A stretch of 64,000 bases of DNA from Streptomyces sp. CA-210063 (GCF_024612015.1 NZ_CP102512.1:7688001-7752000); one strand, 5' to 3'; shown: positions 1 through 7,337, counted from the stretch's first letter. Notes: generated by a model not told the origin, from the letters alone. A program made the numbers and translations.

Positions 1-937
1 CCTTGGGCTCGCCCGTCATCAGCGCCCGGACGGCCGCGTCGTTGACGGGGATGTCCACGCCCTGCGCGGCGGTCTGCTTCTGGTAGTGGCGGGTGGTGAA
101 GAAGACCAGCGCCCCGCCGTCCGTGGTGCGCAGACCGACCGGCGCGTAGTCGCCGTTGGTCAGGGCCTCGTCGATGTACTGCCGTGCCAGGCCCGGCTTC
201 CGCTCGTTCTGCTGGCGTTCGGAGCGCTCCTCGGAGGTGTACGGGCCGTCCGCGAAGAGGGCGCTGTCCTCCTTCAGATACGTCACGTACTTGTCGGGCA
301 ACTCGGCGGGTGTGACGGAGAGTTCGGGGTCGTCCGGCGTGACCACCTGGGCGTAGCCGTTCTCGTCCTTCTTGAACTCCGGCACGTCGGCGGCGGGCAC
401 GATCGTGAGGAAGGACACCTCCCACAGATCGGTGAGGCCGTCCCGGGTGAAGACGAACAGCCAACGGTCCGTCGCGTTGCCCTTGTTGGCGGCGGCGTCG
501 GCCACGAACCAGCGCGGCCAGGCCGCCTTCTCGGGGATCGTGTACGTGACGTCGGTCAGCTTCAGCGCGACATGGTTCGGGTTGCCGCTCGGGTTGATCT
601 TCGCGCCCGAGCGGAGCTTGCCGCCGTCGATGTCGGCGAGCGCGCCGGTGACCCGGGAGGCGTCCTGGGACTGGTCGTACTCCTTGTCCGCCTTGTTGTA
701 CGCGGTGGTGAAGTCCTTCAGCGCCCGCGCCGCCTCCGCCTGTGTCGCCGTAGGCACGATCTCCAGGTCGCCGCGGACCACCACACACCCGCTCGCCGTC
801 AACGACAGCGCCGTCACCGCCGTGGTCAGCAGCGCGCCACGGCCGTACGCACGCAGTCCGAGGAACCTCCCGCGTGTACGAACCGGACGAACCTCACGAA
901 GCCTTCGTGGGCTCCGAACCCCGCGAACCCTGCTCAT
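1..937 (-). CDS. Putative lipoprotein, partial (C-terminus lies beyond the left edge)
   Basis: A reading frame on the minus strand is open from an ATG at 937 to the window edge. The N-terminus is arginine-rich and is followed by a hydrophobic stretch ending in TALSLTASGC, a bacterial lipobox, so the mature protein should be a lipid-anchored extracytoplasmic protein. The visible mature part (about 260 residues) is hydrophilic, with stretches such as DLWEVSFLTIV and PEFKKDENGYAQVV. I do not recognise a catalytic motif; similar Streptomyces lipoproteins of unknown function exist. The start overlaps the 3' end of the efeU remnant by 44 bp, and a GGAAGG ribosome binding site lies just upstream. 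The gene was therefore probably translationally coupled to an iron permease gene, which suggests but does not prove a role in metal handling. Confidence 0.72.
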   Translation of the reverse strand, partial: MSRVRGVRSPRRLREVRPVRTRGRFLGLRAYGRGALLTTAVTALSLTASGCVVVRGDLEIVPTATQAEAARALKDFTTAYNKADKEYDQSQDASRVTGALADIDGGKLRSGAKINPSGNPNHVALKLTDVTYTIPEKAAWPRWFVADAAANKGNATDRWLFVFTRDGLTDLWEVSFLTIVPAADVPEFKKDENGYAQVVTPDDPELSVTPAELPDKYVTYLKEDSALFADGPYTSEERSERQQNERKPGLARQYIDEALTNGDYAPVGLRTTDGGALVFFTTRHYQKQTAAQGVDIPVNDAAVRALMTGEPK

Positions 938-1100
938 CAGGAATCTTCACCTTCCCCTTCCCGGAGGCGAACCCTACCGGGGCGAGGAACAGCGCGAGCG
1001 TCGGGATCAGATACAGGAGCCAGACCGTGACTTGGAGGACCGTCGGGTCGGGCTGGAAGTTGAAGACGCCCTTCAGGAGGGTGCCGTACCAGCTGTCCGG
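894..1100 (-). pseudogene. efeU/FTR1 iron permease remnant (C-terminal about 67 residues)
   Basis: The frame reads DSWYGTLLKGVFNFQPDPTV, then LQVTVWLLYLIPTLALFLAP and a polar tail ending at the stop codon at 894. This is what the last transmembrane helix and C-terminus of an FTR1/EfeU high-affinity iron permease look like; an intact family member would be several hundred residues. Everything upstream of DSWYG is gone and is replaced by unrelated sequence from about 1100, including a hairpin and transposon debris. The REXXE iron-binding motifs of the family lie in the lost part, so this remnant cannot be a working permease. The call rests on my recognition of the C-terminal pattern and not on an alignment. 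Confidence 0.68.
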
Positions 1101-1112
1101 CCGGGGTGAGTG

Positions 1113-1131
1113 CCCGCTACCGCGTAGCGGG
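1113..1131. repeat. Perfect 8-bp hairpin at the efeU/IS junction
   Basis: CCCGCTAC and GTAGCGGG are perfect inverted copies separated by CGC. The hairpin sits within about 15 bases of the point where recognisable EfeU sequence stops and on the 5' side of a tnpB fragment. IS200/IS605 elements carry short subterminal hairpins that their Y1 transposase recognises, so this may be an old left-end structure. That assignment is an inference. Confidence 0.5.
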
Positions 1132-1174
1132 ACAGGGGTGGCCGAATCGCCTTCAGGCCGATCCGGCGTCCCGG

Positions 1175-1289
1175 AGGACTCGACTGCTCGCCGCAAGTAC
1201 CACAGCATCTGTCCGTGTGCGGAGCGCCCGTCACGCTCGGCAGCGGCCTTGATGGCGGCGTGCAGGTCGTCGGGGAGCCGGAGGTTGCA
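1175..1289 (-). pseudogene. Arc-type ribbon-helix-helix protein remnant
   Basis: On the minus strand the translation reads NLRLPDDLHAAIKAAAERDG, then RSAHGQMLWYLRRAVES. This is the core of an Arc/MetJ-like ribbon-helix-helix DNA-binding protein: a beta strand followed by two helices. No start codon is present before NLRLPDD. Upstream in frame the sequence is only the antisense of the tnpB fragment, so the 5' end has been deleted. Downstream the frame stays open through the hairpin into the EfeU remnant, creating a chimeric reading frame. Small RHH genes are sometimes found next to tnpB-type genes in Streptomyces, which would fit a common origin on one element. Confidence 0.6.
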
Positions 1290-1290
1290 G

Positions 1291-1683
1291 ATGCTGCTGC
1301 ACTGCGCGCACGCCCGGTACGTATGGAACCTGGCGGTCGAGCAGCACTCGCACTGGAAGTCGGGCCGGAAGTCCGCGCCCGGTTTCGCCGAGCAGTGCCG
1401 TCAGCTCACCGCGGCCCGGCGCGACAGCGAATGGCTTGGTTCGGGAAACGCCGACGTGCAGCAGCAGGCGCTGAGGGACTTCGCCAATGCCAGGAACGCC
1501 CGCTTCATGTCCGGGTTCGGTGAGCCGACCTGGCGCAGGAAGTACCGGCACGAGGGCTTCCGCGTCATCGGCACCGACCGGGTGCCCGAGTACGAGACGG
1601 ACGGCGACCCGAAGCTGAACCCGAAGACCGGCAAACAGGTCATGGGCCGGTCGGCGGTGGTGCAGAAGCTCAACCGGCGGTGA
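1291..1683 (+). pseudogene. TnpB (IS200/IS605 OrfB) N-terminal fragment
   Basis: The translation contains CAHARYVWNLAVEQHSHW and later RNARFMSGFGEPTWRRKYRH and TGKQVMGRSAVVQKLNRR, followed by a stop. These correspond to the N-terminal region of TnpB-family RNA-guided nucleases, where an ARYVYN-like motif precedes a helical region. Only about 130 residues remain of a protein that is normally near 400. The RuvC acidic residues and the zinc-binding CxxC motifs are all missing, so it cannot be an active nuclease. The first codons are also lost, since the fragment abuts the RHH remnant with no spacer. About 110 bases of non-coding sequence separate it from the end of hmuV. Confidence 0.7.
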
Positions 1684-1791
1684 CTGGCCTCCGGGCCCTC
1701 CCGCAGACCGATCAGATAGTTCGCGAACACGGCCGAGCAGGACCGGATCACGGTGGCTCAAAACAGTCCCCATGCTCCGGTCGAGAGCAGG

Positions 1792-2664
1792 TCAAGAACC
1801 CCGTTTCGGTGTGATCAGGACATCGCCGGTCCGCGGATGCGGGAACACCTCGACCGGCTGCCGGTACACCTCCGACAGCAACTCCTCCTCGAAGACCACC
1901 GCCGGCGGCCCGTCCGCCGCGATCCGCCCGTCGCGCAGTACGGCCACCCGGTCCGCGTGAGCCGCCGCCAGCCCGAGGTCGTGCAGGACGACGACCACCG
2001 CGTCCCCGGCCCGCGCCCGCTCCCGGCACACCCGCAGCACCAGCTCCTGATGCCGCAGGTCCAGCGCGGCCGTCGGCTCGTCCAGCATCAGCAGCGGGGC
2101 CCGCTGGGCGAGCACCCGCGCCAGCGCCACCCGGGCACGCTCGCCGCCGCTCAGCGCGGAGAAGGGCCGGACCGCGAACCCCGTGACCTCCGTGACGGCC
2201 ATCGCCTCCGCCACGGCCGCATCGTCCTCGTCGTACGTGTCCGGCTGCCGGGCCCAGGGCGCCCGCCCCATCCGTACGACCTCCTCCACCGTGAACGGGA
2301 ACGACAGCGCGGCGGACTGCGGCAACACGGCCCGCCGCAGCGCGAGTTCGGGCGCCGACCACTCGGACGCGGGGCGCCCGTCCACCCGTACGACCCCACC
2401 GTCGACCGGTAGATCGGCGGCCAGCGCACCCAACAGCGTGGACTTTCCCGCCCCGTTGGGCCCGACGAGCGCCAGCACCTCACCGGCGCGGGCCGTGATG
2501 GAGACGCCGTGGAGGACTTCGCGGGCGCCGAGACGGACGGTGACGTCGTCGGCCTCGGCGAGGACGTCACCGGGGGCGGACGGGGGCGGGGGAGTGGGAC
2601 GGCCCTGGCCCAGGCGCGCCCTGAGGAGCCCTCTCAAGGACCCCATGGCTGTCCTGGACTTCAT
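1792..2664 (-). CDS. hmuV: Heme ABC transporter ATP-binding protein
   Basis: This 290-residue ABC ATPase has a Walker A GPNGAGKST at residues 68-76, the signature LSGGE at 171-175, Walker B LLMLDEP from about residue 191, and an H-loop VLHD near 228. The arrangement and the FPFTVEEVVRMGR segment fit the FecE/HmuV subfamily that powers import of heme, B12 or siderophores. The start overlaps the end of the permease gene by 4 bp, so the two are co-translated. A roughly 35-residue proline-rich N-terminal extension precedes the ABC fold. HmuV is preferred over a siderophore ATPase because a heme oxygenase gene with the same kind of iron box lies 3.3 kb away. No substrate-binding protein gene is adjacent. 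Confidence 0.85.
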   Translation of the reverse strand: MKSRTAMGSLRGLLRARLGQGRPTPPPPSAPGDVLAEADDVTVRLGAREVLHGVSITARAGEVLALVGPNGAGKSTLLGALAADLPVDGGVVRVDGRPASEWSAPELALRRAVLPQSAALSFPFTVEEVVRMGRAPWARQPDTYDEDDAAVAEAMAVTEVTGFAVRPFSALSGGERARVALARVLAQRAPLLMLDEPTAALDLRHQELVLRVCRERARAGDAVVVVLHDLGLAAAHADRVAVLRDGRIAADGPPAVVFEEELLSEVYRQPVEVFPHPRTGDVLITPKRGS

Positions 2665-3803
2665 GCCCAGCCTCCCTGCTTGCGGCGGGTCCTGCGCAGC
2701 AGCCAGAAGAAGAACGGGCTGCCGATCAGGGCGGTGAGGACGCCGAGGGGGAGCTCGGCGGGCTGGACGATCGTGCGGGCCGCGAGGTCCGCCGCCAGGA
2801 GGACGACCGCGCCGGCGAGCGCGCTGCCCGGGATCAGGAACCGGTGTCCCGGCCCCGCCGCCATGCGCAGCAGATGCGGAATGACGAGCCCGACGAAACC
2901 GATGACCCCCGACACGCTCACAGCGGCGGCGGTCAGCAGCGCGACGACCAGGATCAGCACGACCCTCAGCCGCTCCACCTCCACCCCGAGATGCCGCGCC
3001 GGACGCTCACCCAGCGCGAGCAGGTCCAGCTTCCGCGCGTAGAAGGGCGCCACGGTCAGCCCGAGCACCGCGCACGGCAGCACGGCCAGCACCTTCGGCC
3101 ACGTCGACTGGGCGAGCGAGCCCAGCTGCCAGAAGGTGATCTGGTTGACGGCCGCCGTGTCCTCCGCGAGGAAGATGAACAGCCCGATCGTGGCGCCCGC
3201 GAACGCGTTCACCGCGATGCCCGTGAGGATCAGCGTCACGACCTCCGTACGGCCGCCCGACCGGGACATCGCGTACACCACGAACACGGTGATGAGCCCG
3301 GCGACGAACGCGAACACCGAGACCGTCCAGTTCCCGAGGAACGTGATCCCGAACGCGATCGTCGCGACCGCGCCCACCGCCGCGCCCAGCGAGACCCCGA
3401 TGACACTCGGCTCCGCCAGCGGGTTCCCGAAGATCCCCTGCATCAGCGCCCCCGCGCAGCCGAGGGACGCCCCGATCAACAGGGCCAGCACGATCCGCGG
3501 GAACCGCACGTTCCACAGCACCGACTCCGGCACCCGCTCCAGCTCCGCCCCGCCGAGCCCGATCCGGTGGGCGACGGAGGAGATCACGTCCCCGGTGGGG
3601 ATGGGGTAGGCCCCGAGCCCGCCCGCGAGGGGGACCAGAACGAGGAGGGCGACCATGAGTCCACCGGTGAGGAGGTACGGGGCACCACGGCGCTTGGGTG
3701 CGGCGGCGGGCCGCAGGACACCGGCCGCCCCGCTCCCGGCACCGCCGGAGCCCTCGGCTCTCTCCGGCTCGGCCGGCTCAACCGGCTTGTCCAGTACGGT
3801 CAC
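2661..3803 (-). CDS. hmuU: FecCD-family heme/iron ABC transporter permease
   Basis: This 380-residue polytopic membrane protein belongs to the FecCD/BtuC family. After a 40-residue Ala/Pro-rich cytoplasmic tail it shows many hydrophobic helices and the family signature GALMQGIFGNPLAEPSVIG near residues 130-150, followed by GASLG-type glycine-rich packing motifs. The C-terminal ELPLGVLTALIGSPFFFWLL is also typical of the family. It forms the membrane channel for the adjacent ATPase. The promoter region holds a DmdR/IdeR-type iron box 53 bp upstream of the start, so expression should rise when iron is scarce. The heme assignment is inferred from context; a siderophore substrate is possible. Confidence 0.85.
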   Translation of the reverse strand: MTVLDKPVEPAEPERAEGSGGAGSGAAGVLRPAAAPKRRGAPYLLTGGLMVALLVLVPLAGGLGAYPIPTGDVISSVAHRIGLGGAELERVPESVLWNVRFPRIVLALLIGASLGCAGALMQGIFGNPLAEPSVIGVSLGAAVGAVATIAFGITFLGNWTVSVFAFVAGLITVFVVYAMSRSGGRTEVVTLILTGIAVNAFAGATIGLFIFLAEDTAAVNQITFWQLGSLAQSTWPKVLAVLPCAVLGLTVAPFYARKLDLLALGERPARHLGVEVERLRVVLILVVALLTAAAVSVSGVIGFVGLVIPHLLRMAAGPGHRFLIPGSALAGAVVLLAADLAARTIVQPAELPLGVLTALIGSPFFFWLLRRTRRKQGGWA

Positions 3804-3855
3804 TTGGTCTCCTCGTCACACGGTCCGGTCGTTCCTCTCGGGGCGCTCGAATAGC

Positions 3856-3874
3856 TTAGGTTAGCCTTACCTCG
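3856..3874. promoter_or_regulatory. Iron box (DmdR/IdeR-type operator) of hmuUV
   Basis: TTAGGTTAGCCTTACCTCG matches 15 of 19 positions of the classical iron box TTAGGTTAGGCTAACCTAA. It lies between the divergent starts of hmuU (3803) and the gene at 3921, 53 bp from hmuU. The Fe(II)-loaded DmdR/IdeR repressor binds such boxes in actinomycetes. The divergent gene could also be affected. Confidence 0.85.
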
Positions 3875-3920
3875 GTGATTTGCCGCGGGTATCGGCTGCT
3901 CGTCGTCGACACTGTTCCCC

Positions 3921-4808
3921 GTGCGCAGGGGACACAGGGAACAGACGACGGCGAGCGGCCTGATCGTGCGAGTGACGGACCGCCCAGGCCCGCCACCACT
4001 GCGGTTCGAGTCGGCGGACGGCGGACGTCTGCTGCTGCGGCAGGGCGACCGGCCGCTGCTGCTCGGCCGGGACGACCCCGAGGGCTGCTCCCGCGAAGGC
4101 CTCTACACCCACCGACTCGACGGCTACCGCTCCCCGCTGCCGCCGATCCGTTCCGCCCGGATGCGCGAGCCGGGCAACTGGCCCCACCAGTACGCGCGTT
4201 GGCTGGAGGACTCCACCGACGGCCCCCTGTACGACGGCCGCTGGATCCTGTCCGAACGCCGCACCTTCCCGCTGTACGTCTGGACCGGCGACTTCGTCCG
4301 CGACTGGCCCGCCCACTACCTCGACTGGTGCGCGGGCGGCTGGCAGGGCGTCATACCCCTGCGCCCCCTCTCCGCGCCGGACGCCGCCCGCGTGAAGGCG
4401 TACCGCGGGCACGCCCGCGAGGGCACCCTCGCGCCCGTACTCCTTTGGTGGGTGCCGTTCCTCGACGGCTGGCTGATCCTGGACGGCCACGACCGGGCGG
4501 TGGCCGCGCTGGCGGAGGGCGGAACCCCACCGTGCGTCGTGCTGGAACGAGGGCAGGACGACAGGGTGTGGCGGGAGACGGCGGACGTGGTCACAGCCCG
4601 CCATCGCGAGCACCTGCGCAGCCTGGACGCCCACCCGAGCGACCCCGGCACCGAGCGCCGGCGGACGTTCCTGGAGCGCTCCCACGCCGAACTGCTGGCC
4701 TCCCTCCCGTACGACCACGGCTCCCCCCGCTCCTGGCCGCTGCCCGGCGGTGCGGTGACCTGGGACGACCTGGCGGCCCGGGTGATGTTTCAATGCGGGA
4801 GTGACTGA
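3921..4808 (+). CDS. Unknown protein with a ParB-like DGHDR motif
   Basis: This 295-residue soluble protein starts at a GTG; internal GTGs 15-17 codons further on are equally possible. It has no signal peptide or membrane segment. The most suggestive segment is WLILDGHDRAVAALAEG in the second half, which resembles the VDGHHRLAAL loop of ParB/sulfiredoxin-fold proteins. Elsewhere it is rich in Trp and Tyr (WTGDFVRDWPAHYLDWCAGG, VLLWWVPFLDGW). I do not recognise the family. The stop overlaps the start of the PhzF-like gene by 8 bp, so the two are translated together. Its promoter region also holds the iron box of the divergent hmuU. Confidence 0.75.
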   Translation: MRRGHREQTTASGLIVRVTDRPGPPPLRFESADGGRLLLRQGDRPLLLGRDDPEGCSREGLYTHRLDGYRSPLPPIRSARMREPGNWPHQYARWLEDSTDGPLYDGRWILSERRTFPLYVWTGDFVRDWPAHYLDWCAGGWQGVIPLRPLSAPDAARVKAYRGHAREGTLAPVLLWWVPFLDGWLILDGHDRAVAALAEGGTPPCVVLERGQDDRVWRETADVVTARHREHLRSLDAHPSDPGTERRRTFLERSHAELLASLPYDHGSPRSWPLPGGAVTWDDLAARVMFQCGSD

Positions 4809-5445
4809 CTTCGACGTGCTGCGGGTGTTCTGCGGACCCGGTGGCGGATACGGCAACGAACTGGGCGTCGTGCGCGAGGGCTCCGTGATGCCCGACCGCG
4901 CCGACCGCCAGGCCTTCGCCGCCAAACTCGGCTTCAGCGAGACCGTGTTCGTCGACGACCCCGAGCGCGGTGTCATCGACATCTACACCCCCTCCCTGCG
5001 GCTGCCCTTCGCGGGCTACCCCTGCGTCGGCGCCGCCTGGCTGCTCGACGTACCGGAACTCGTCACCCCGGCCGGGGTCGTCGGGGCCCGCCTCGACGGG
5101 GAGTTCAGCTGGATCGAGGCGCTGCCGGAGTGGGCTCCGCCGCGCACGTACCGCCAGTACGGCTCCGCCGCCGAGGTCGACGACCTGGAGATCCCGCCGC
5201 CCGGCGAGTGGATCTACGCCTGGGCCTGGGAGGACGAGGCGGCGGGCCGCGTCCGTGCCCGCGCCTTCCCCGGCCGCGACGACGGCGTCGACGAGGACGA
5301 GGCCACGGGCGCCGCCGCCCTGCAACTGACCGCCCGGCTCGGCCGAGCCCTGAACATCACCCAGGGCACGGGCTCGCAGATCCTCACGGCACCGCAGCCG
5401 CACGGATGGGTGGAGGTCGGCGGCAGGGTGTTCCTGGAACGCTGA
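4801..5445 (+). CDS. PhzF-like isomerase family protein
   Basis: This 214-residue protein shows the two halves of the PhzF/diaminopimelate-epimerase-like fold. The N-terminal GGGYGNELGVV corresponds to the family GNPLAVV motif, ETVFV and LPFAGYPCVGAAWLL match the PFAGHPTLG region, and FPGRDDGVDEDEATGAAA matches the PxxGxxEDPATGSA motif. Family members catalyse isomerisations or proton shifts. Typical PhzF enzymes are 260-300 residues, so this one is short, mainly between the two halves. In PhzF the catalytic glutamate sits near GFxE; here GFSETVF offers a candidate. The substrate cannot be told. It overlaps the preceding gene by 8 bp. Confidence 0.8.
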   Translation: MTDFDVLRVFCGPGGGYGNELGVVREGSVMPDRADRQAFAAKLGFSETVFVDDPERGVIDIYTPSLRLPFAGYPCVGAAWLLDVPELVTPAGVVGARLDGEFSWIEALPEWAPPRTYRQYGSAAEVDDLEIPPPGEWIYAWAWEDEAAGRVRARAFPGRDDGVDEDEATGAAALQLTARLGRALNITQGTGSQILTAPQPHGWVEVGGRVFLER

Positions 5446-5550
5446 GCCCGGGGCGGCGGGCCGCGCTGCTCCCGCGCCGCCTGCCCGGCCGTCTGGACGA
5501 AGTCCCGGTGCTGCGGCACTGTTGTCGCGGCGGATGGCAGGGGGGGAAGG

Positions 5551-6375
5551 TTGACGGTCTTCTGGCTGGTCGTGTCGGCGGCGGTGCTGGCGGGGTTGGT
5601 GACGTGGTTTCGCCGGTACCCGTCCCACCCGGGCACCATCAGGTTCACCTTCGGCTGGGGCCCCGAGGAGCGCGCTGCCCGGGCGGAGCTGCGCGCGGTT
5701 CGTCGGGACTGCGAGGAGCGCACACGCGTGGCTCACCAGGCGGTGGCGGAGGCCGAGCGGGAGGTCGCGGACCGCGACCGTCCTTTGGAGGAGCGCGTCC
5801 GGGAACTGCGGGAGTACCGGACAGAGCTGGGGCGGGAGGTCCGGGGCGAGCAGGTGGGCGATGTGCTGTGGCCGCTGCGGCTGCACGAGCACGCCCTGTT
5901 GTTCCTGAAGCAGGAGGCGACCGAGGGCGACGAGCCCCAGGGCGCGGTCGCGGGCGACGAGCCCCGGGTGGCGGTCGCGGCGGAGCTGCCGCTGGAGGGC
6001 CTCACCGTCGAACGGGACACCAGCCTGCAAGACGTCATCTGCATCCGAGTCGTACGAGCCGACGGCAGGCAACTGAGCGCCCGCTACTCCCGTACGCCCC
6101 ACAACGAGGTCGCCGTCGACGACTTCCTCGAACGGGTCCACAATCAGCTGCTCGAAGACAGGGACGACCGCACCGATCGGCGGAGCCGTGACGCCCGGGC
6201 CGCCGCCGAGATCGAGCGGATCGAAGCCGAACGGGCGGGGATCAAGGATGCGGGCCGCCCCCACCTCGAAAAGGTGGAGCAGAACCGGCGCGCGGAACTG
6301 GCCCGCGCCGAAGCCGACTTCGGCACCGCGCGCGACAACTGGGAGAAAAAGACCGGCCGCCGGCCGTGGCGGTGA
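5551..6375 (+). CDS. Membrane-anchored coiled-coil protein of unknown function
   Basis: A TTG start directly follows a GGGGGGAAGG purine run, which is the only reasonable initiation site. Residues 1-20 (FWLVVSAAVLAGLVTWF) form one membrane helix. Residues about 40-100 and 205-265 are charged, heptad-rich helices full of Arg, Glu and Ala, likely coiled coils. Between them lies a compact region with LEGLTVERDTSLQDVICIRV and RYSRTPHNEVAVDDFLERV, which may be a small beta domain. I do not recognise a family. It may be an inner-membrane scaffold with cytoplasmic coiled coils. It sits 105 bp after the PhzF-like gene and is convergent with the heme oxygenase gene. Confidence 0.72.
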   Translation: MTVFWLVVSAAVLAGLVTWFRRYPSHPGTIRFTFGWGPEERAARAELRAVRRDCEERTRVAHQAVAEAEREVADRDRPLEERVRELREYRTELGREVRGEQVGDVLWPLRLHEHALLFLKQEATEGDEPQGAVAGDEPRVAVAAELPLEGLTVERDTSLQDVICIRVVRADGRQLSARYSRTPHNEVAVDDFLERVHNQLLEDRDDRTDRRSRDARAAAEIERIEAERAGIKDAGRPHLEKVEQNRRAELARAEADFGTARDNWEKKTGRRPWR

Positions 6376-6388
6376 CCTGCCACGGCCG
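6361..6388. terminator. Bidirectional terminator hairpin
   Basis: CGGCCGTGGC and GCCACGGCCG form a perfect 10-bp stem with an 8-base loop. It overlaps the last codons of the coiled-coil gene and lies 12 bp from the end of the convergent heme oxygenase gene. It lacks a U-tract, as is common in Streptomyces. Confidence 0.65.
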
Positions 6389-6399
6389 AGGCCGGGCGG

Positions 6400-7077
6400 T
6401 CACGCGCTCAGCGGGAACTCCTCGCCCAAGGCCAGGAACACCGCGGTGTTGAGGGCGAACGCCCGCTTGCACTCGCCCACGATCCGCTGCCTCTCCAGGT
6501 CGTCTGCCCGGACCCGGTCCAGCAGCTCGCGATAACCCCGCTTGAACGCGGCCGGGTTGGCGATGTCCTCGAAGACGTAGAAGCGAACCCCGTCGCCCTT
6601 CTTCGCGAACCCCCACGTCTTCTCGGCCCGGTCGCGGATGATCTGCCCGCCGGAGAGGTCACCGAGGTACCGCGTGTAGTGGTGGGCCACATAACCGCCG
6701 GACCACGTGCGCGCGCACTCGGCGACCCGCGCCGCGTACGCCTCGGTCGCCGGCAGCGCCGTGAGCGTCGCGCGCCAGCCGGGGCCGCGCAGATGCGCCA
6801 GGTCCCGCTCCAGCGCGGTCAGCCGCATCAGCTCCGGCTGGATGAACGGCCCGGCGACCGGGTCGTCGGCCAGCGCCGGCGCGGCGCTCTCCAGCGCCTC
6901 GTACACGAACCACAGCTGCTCGGTGTACCGCGTGTACGCCTCGACGCCGAGCTTCCCGCCCAGCATGTCGGCCATGAACGTCGTGCTCTCCGCCTCGGTG
7001 TGCTGCTCGTGGGAAGCGGTGCGGATGAGCGTGGAGAACGCCGTGGCGTCCGTGTCCGACGCGGTCATCGCGTTCAT
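6400..7077 (-). CDS. hmuO: Heme oxygenase (biliverdin-producing)
   Basis: This 225-residue protein matches the HO-1/HmuO family that opens heme to biliverdin, Fe(II) and CO. The N-terminal EQHTEAES carries the probable proximal heme-ligand histidine (H26), and YLGDLSGGQIIR is the invariant distal helix with its flexible glycines. Length and the C-terminal LALGEEFPL also fit. The ATG at 7077 has GGAGG five bases upstream. A second ATG three codons on is less well placed, and the open frame further upstream is non-coding because it crosses the promoter. An iron box lies 50 bp upstream. Together with hmuUV it should release iron from imported heme in the cytoplasm. Confidence 0.93.
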   Translation of the reverse strand: MNAMTASDTDATAFSTLIRTASHEQHTEAESTTFMADMLGGKLGVEAYTRYTEQLWFVYEALESAAPALADDPVAGPFIQPELMRLTALERDLAHLRGPGWRATLTALPATEAYAARVAECARTWSGGYVAHHYTRYLGDLSGGQIIRDRAEKTWGFAKKGDGVRFYVFEDIANPAAFKRGYRELLDRVRADDLERQRIVGECKRAFALNTAVFLALGEEFPLSA

Positions 7078-7127
7078 GAAGGCCTCCGGTGCGGAAGTGG
7101 GGAAGACGAGAAGCTGACGCCATTTTC

Positions 7128-7146
7128 TATGGTTAGGCTTACCTAA
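7128..7146. promoter_or_regulatory. Iron box (DmdR/IdeR-type operator) of heme oxygenase
   Basis: TATGGTTAGGCTTACCTAA matches 16 of 19 positions of the consensus TTAGGTTAGGCTAACCTAA, with an intact GGTTAGGC half. It lies 51-69 bp before the heme oxygenase start and shares its core with the hmuU box, so both transcription units probably belong to one iron regulon. Confidence 0.88.
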
Positions 7147-7244
7147 GTCAACAGGTTCCCGACTCCCTGTCGGTAAAACCGTACCCCGAATCTCCACCAG
7201 CCCCACCTGGAATCCGAGCAATCCGAGGAATCCGCGCATGAGGA

Positions 7245-7277
7245 AGCCCGCCGTACGGCCGGGGCCGAAGGCGGGCT
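7245..7277 (-). terminator. Probable map terminator
   Basis: AGCCCGCC and GGCGGGCT form an 8-bp stem with a 17-base loop, 61 bp after the map stop codon on the minus strand. Confidence 0.5.
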
Positions 7278-7283
7278 GTTGAG

Positions 7284-7322
7284 AGGGCTGGTGGGGGCTG
7301 GTGGGGGCTGATGGGGGGCTGG
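7284..7322. repeat. G-rich tandem repeat with G-quadruplex potential
   Basis: The plus strand repeats GGGCTGGTGG two to three times with four runs of three to six guanines in under 40 bases. It lies in the map 3' region, so the minus-strand transcript would carry the C-rich version. Confidence 0.6.
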
Positions 7323-7337
7323 TTCCAGGAACCGGAT

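Noticed and set aside
894..1208. Intact 104-residue membrane protein
   Set aside because: Its N-terminal part is an RHH remnant and its C-terminal part an EfeU tail, joined at a hairpin; it has no proper start.
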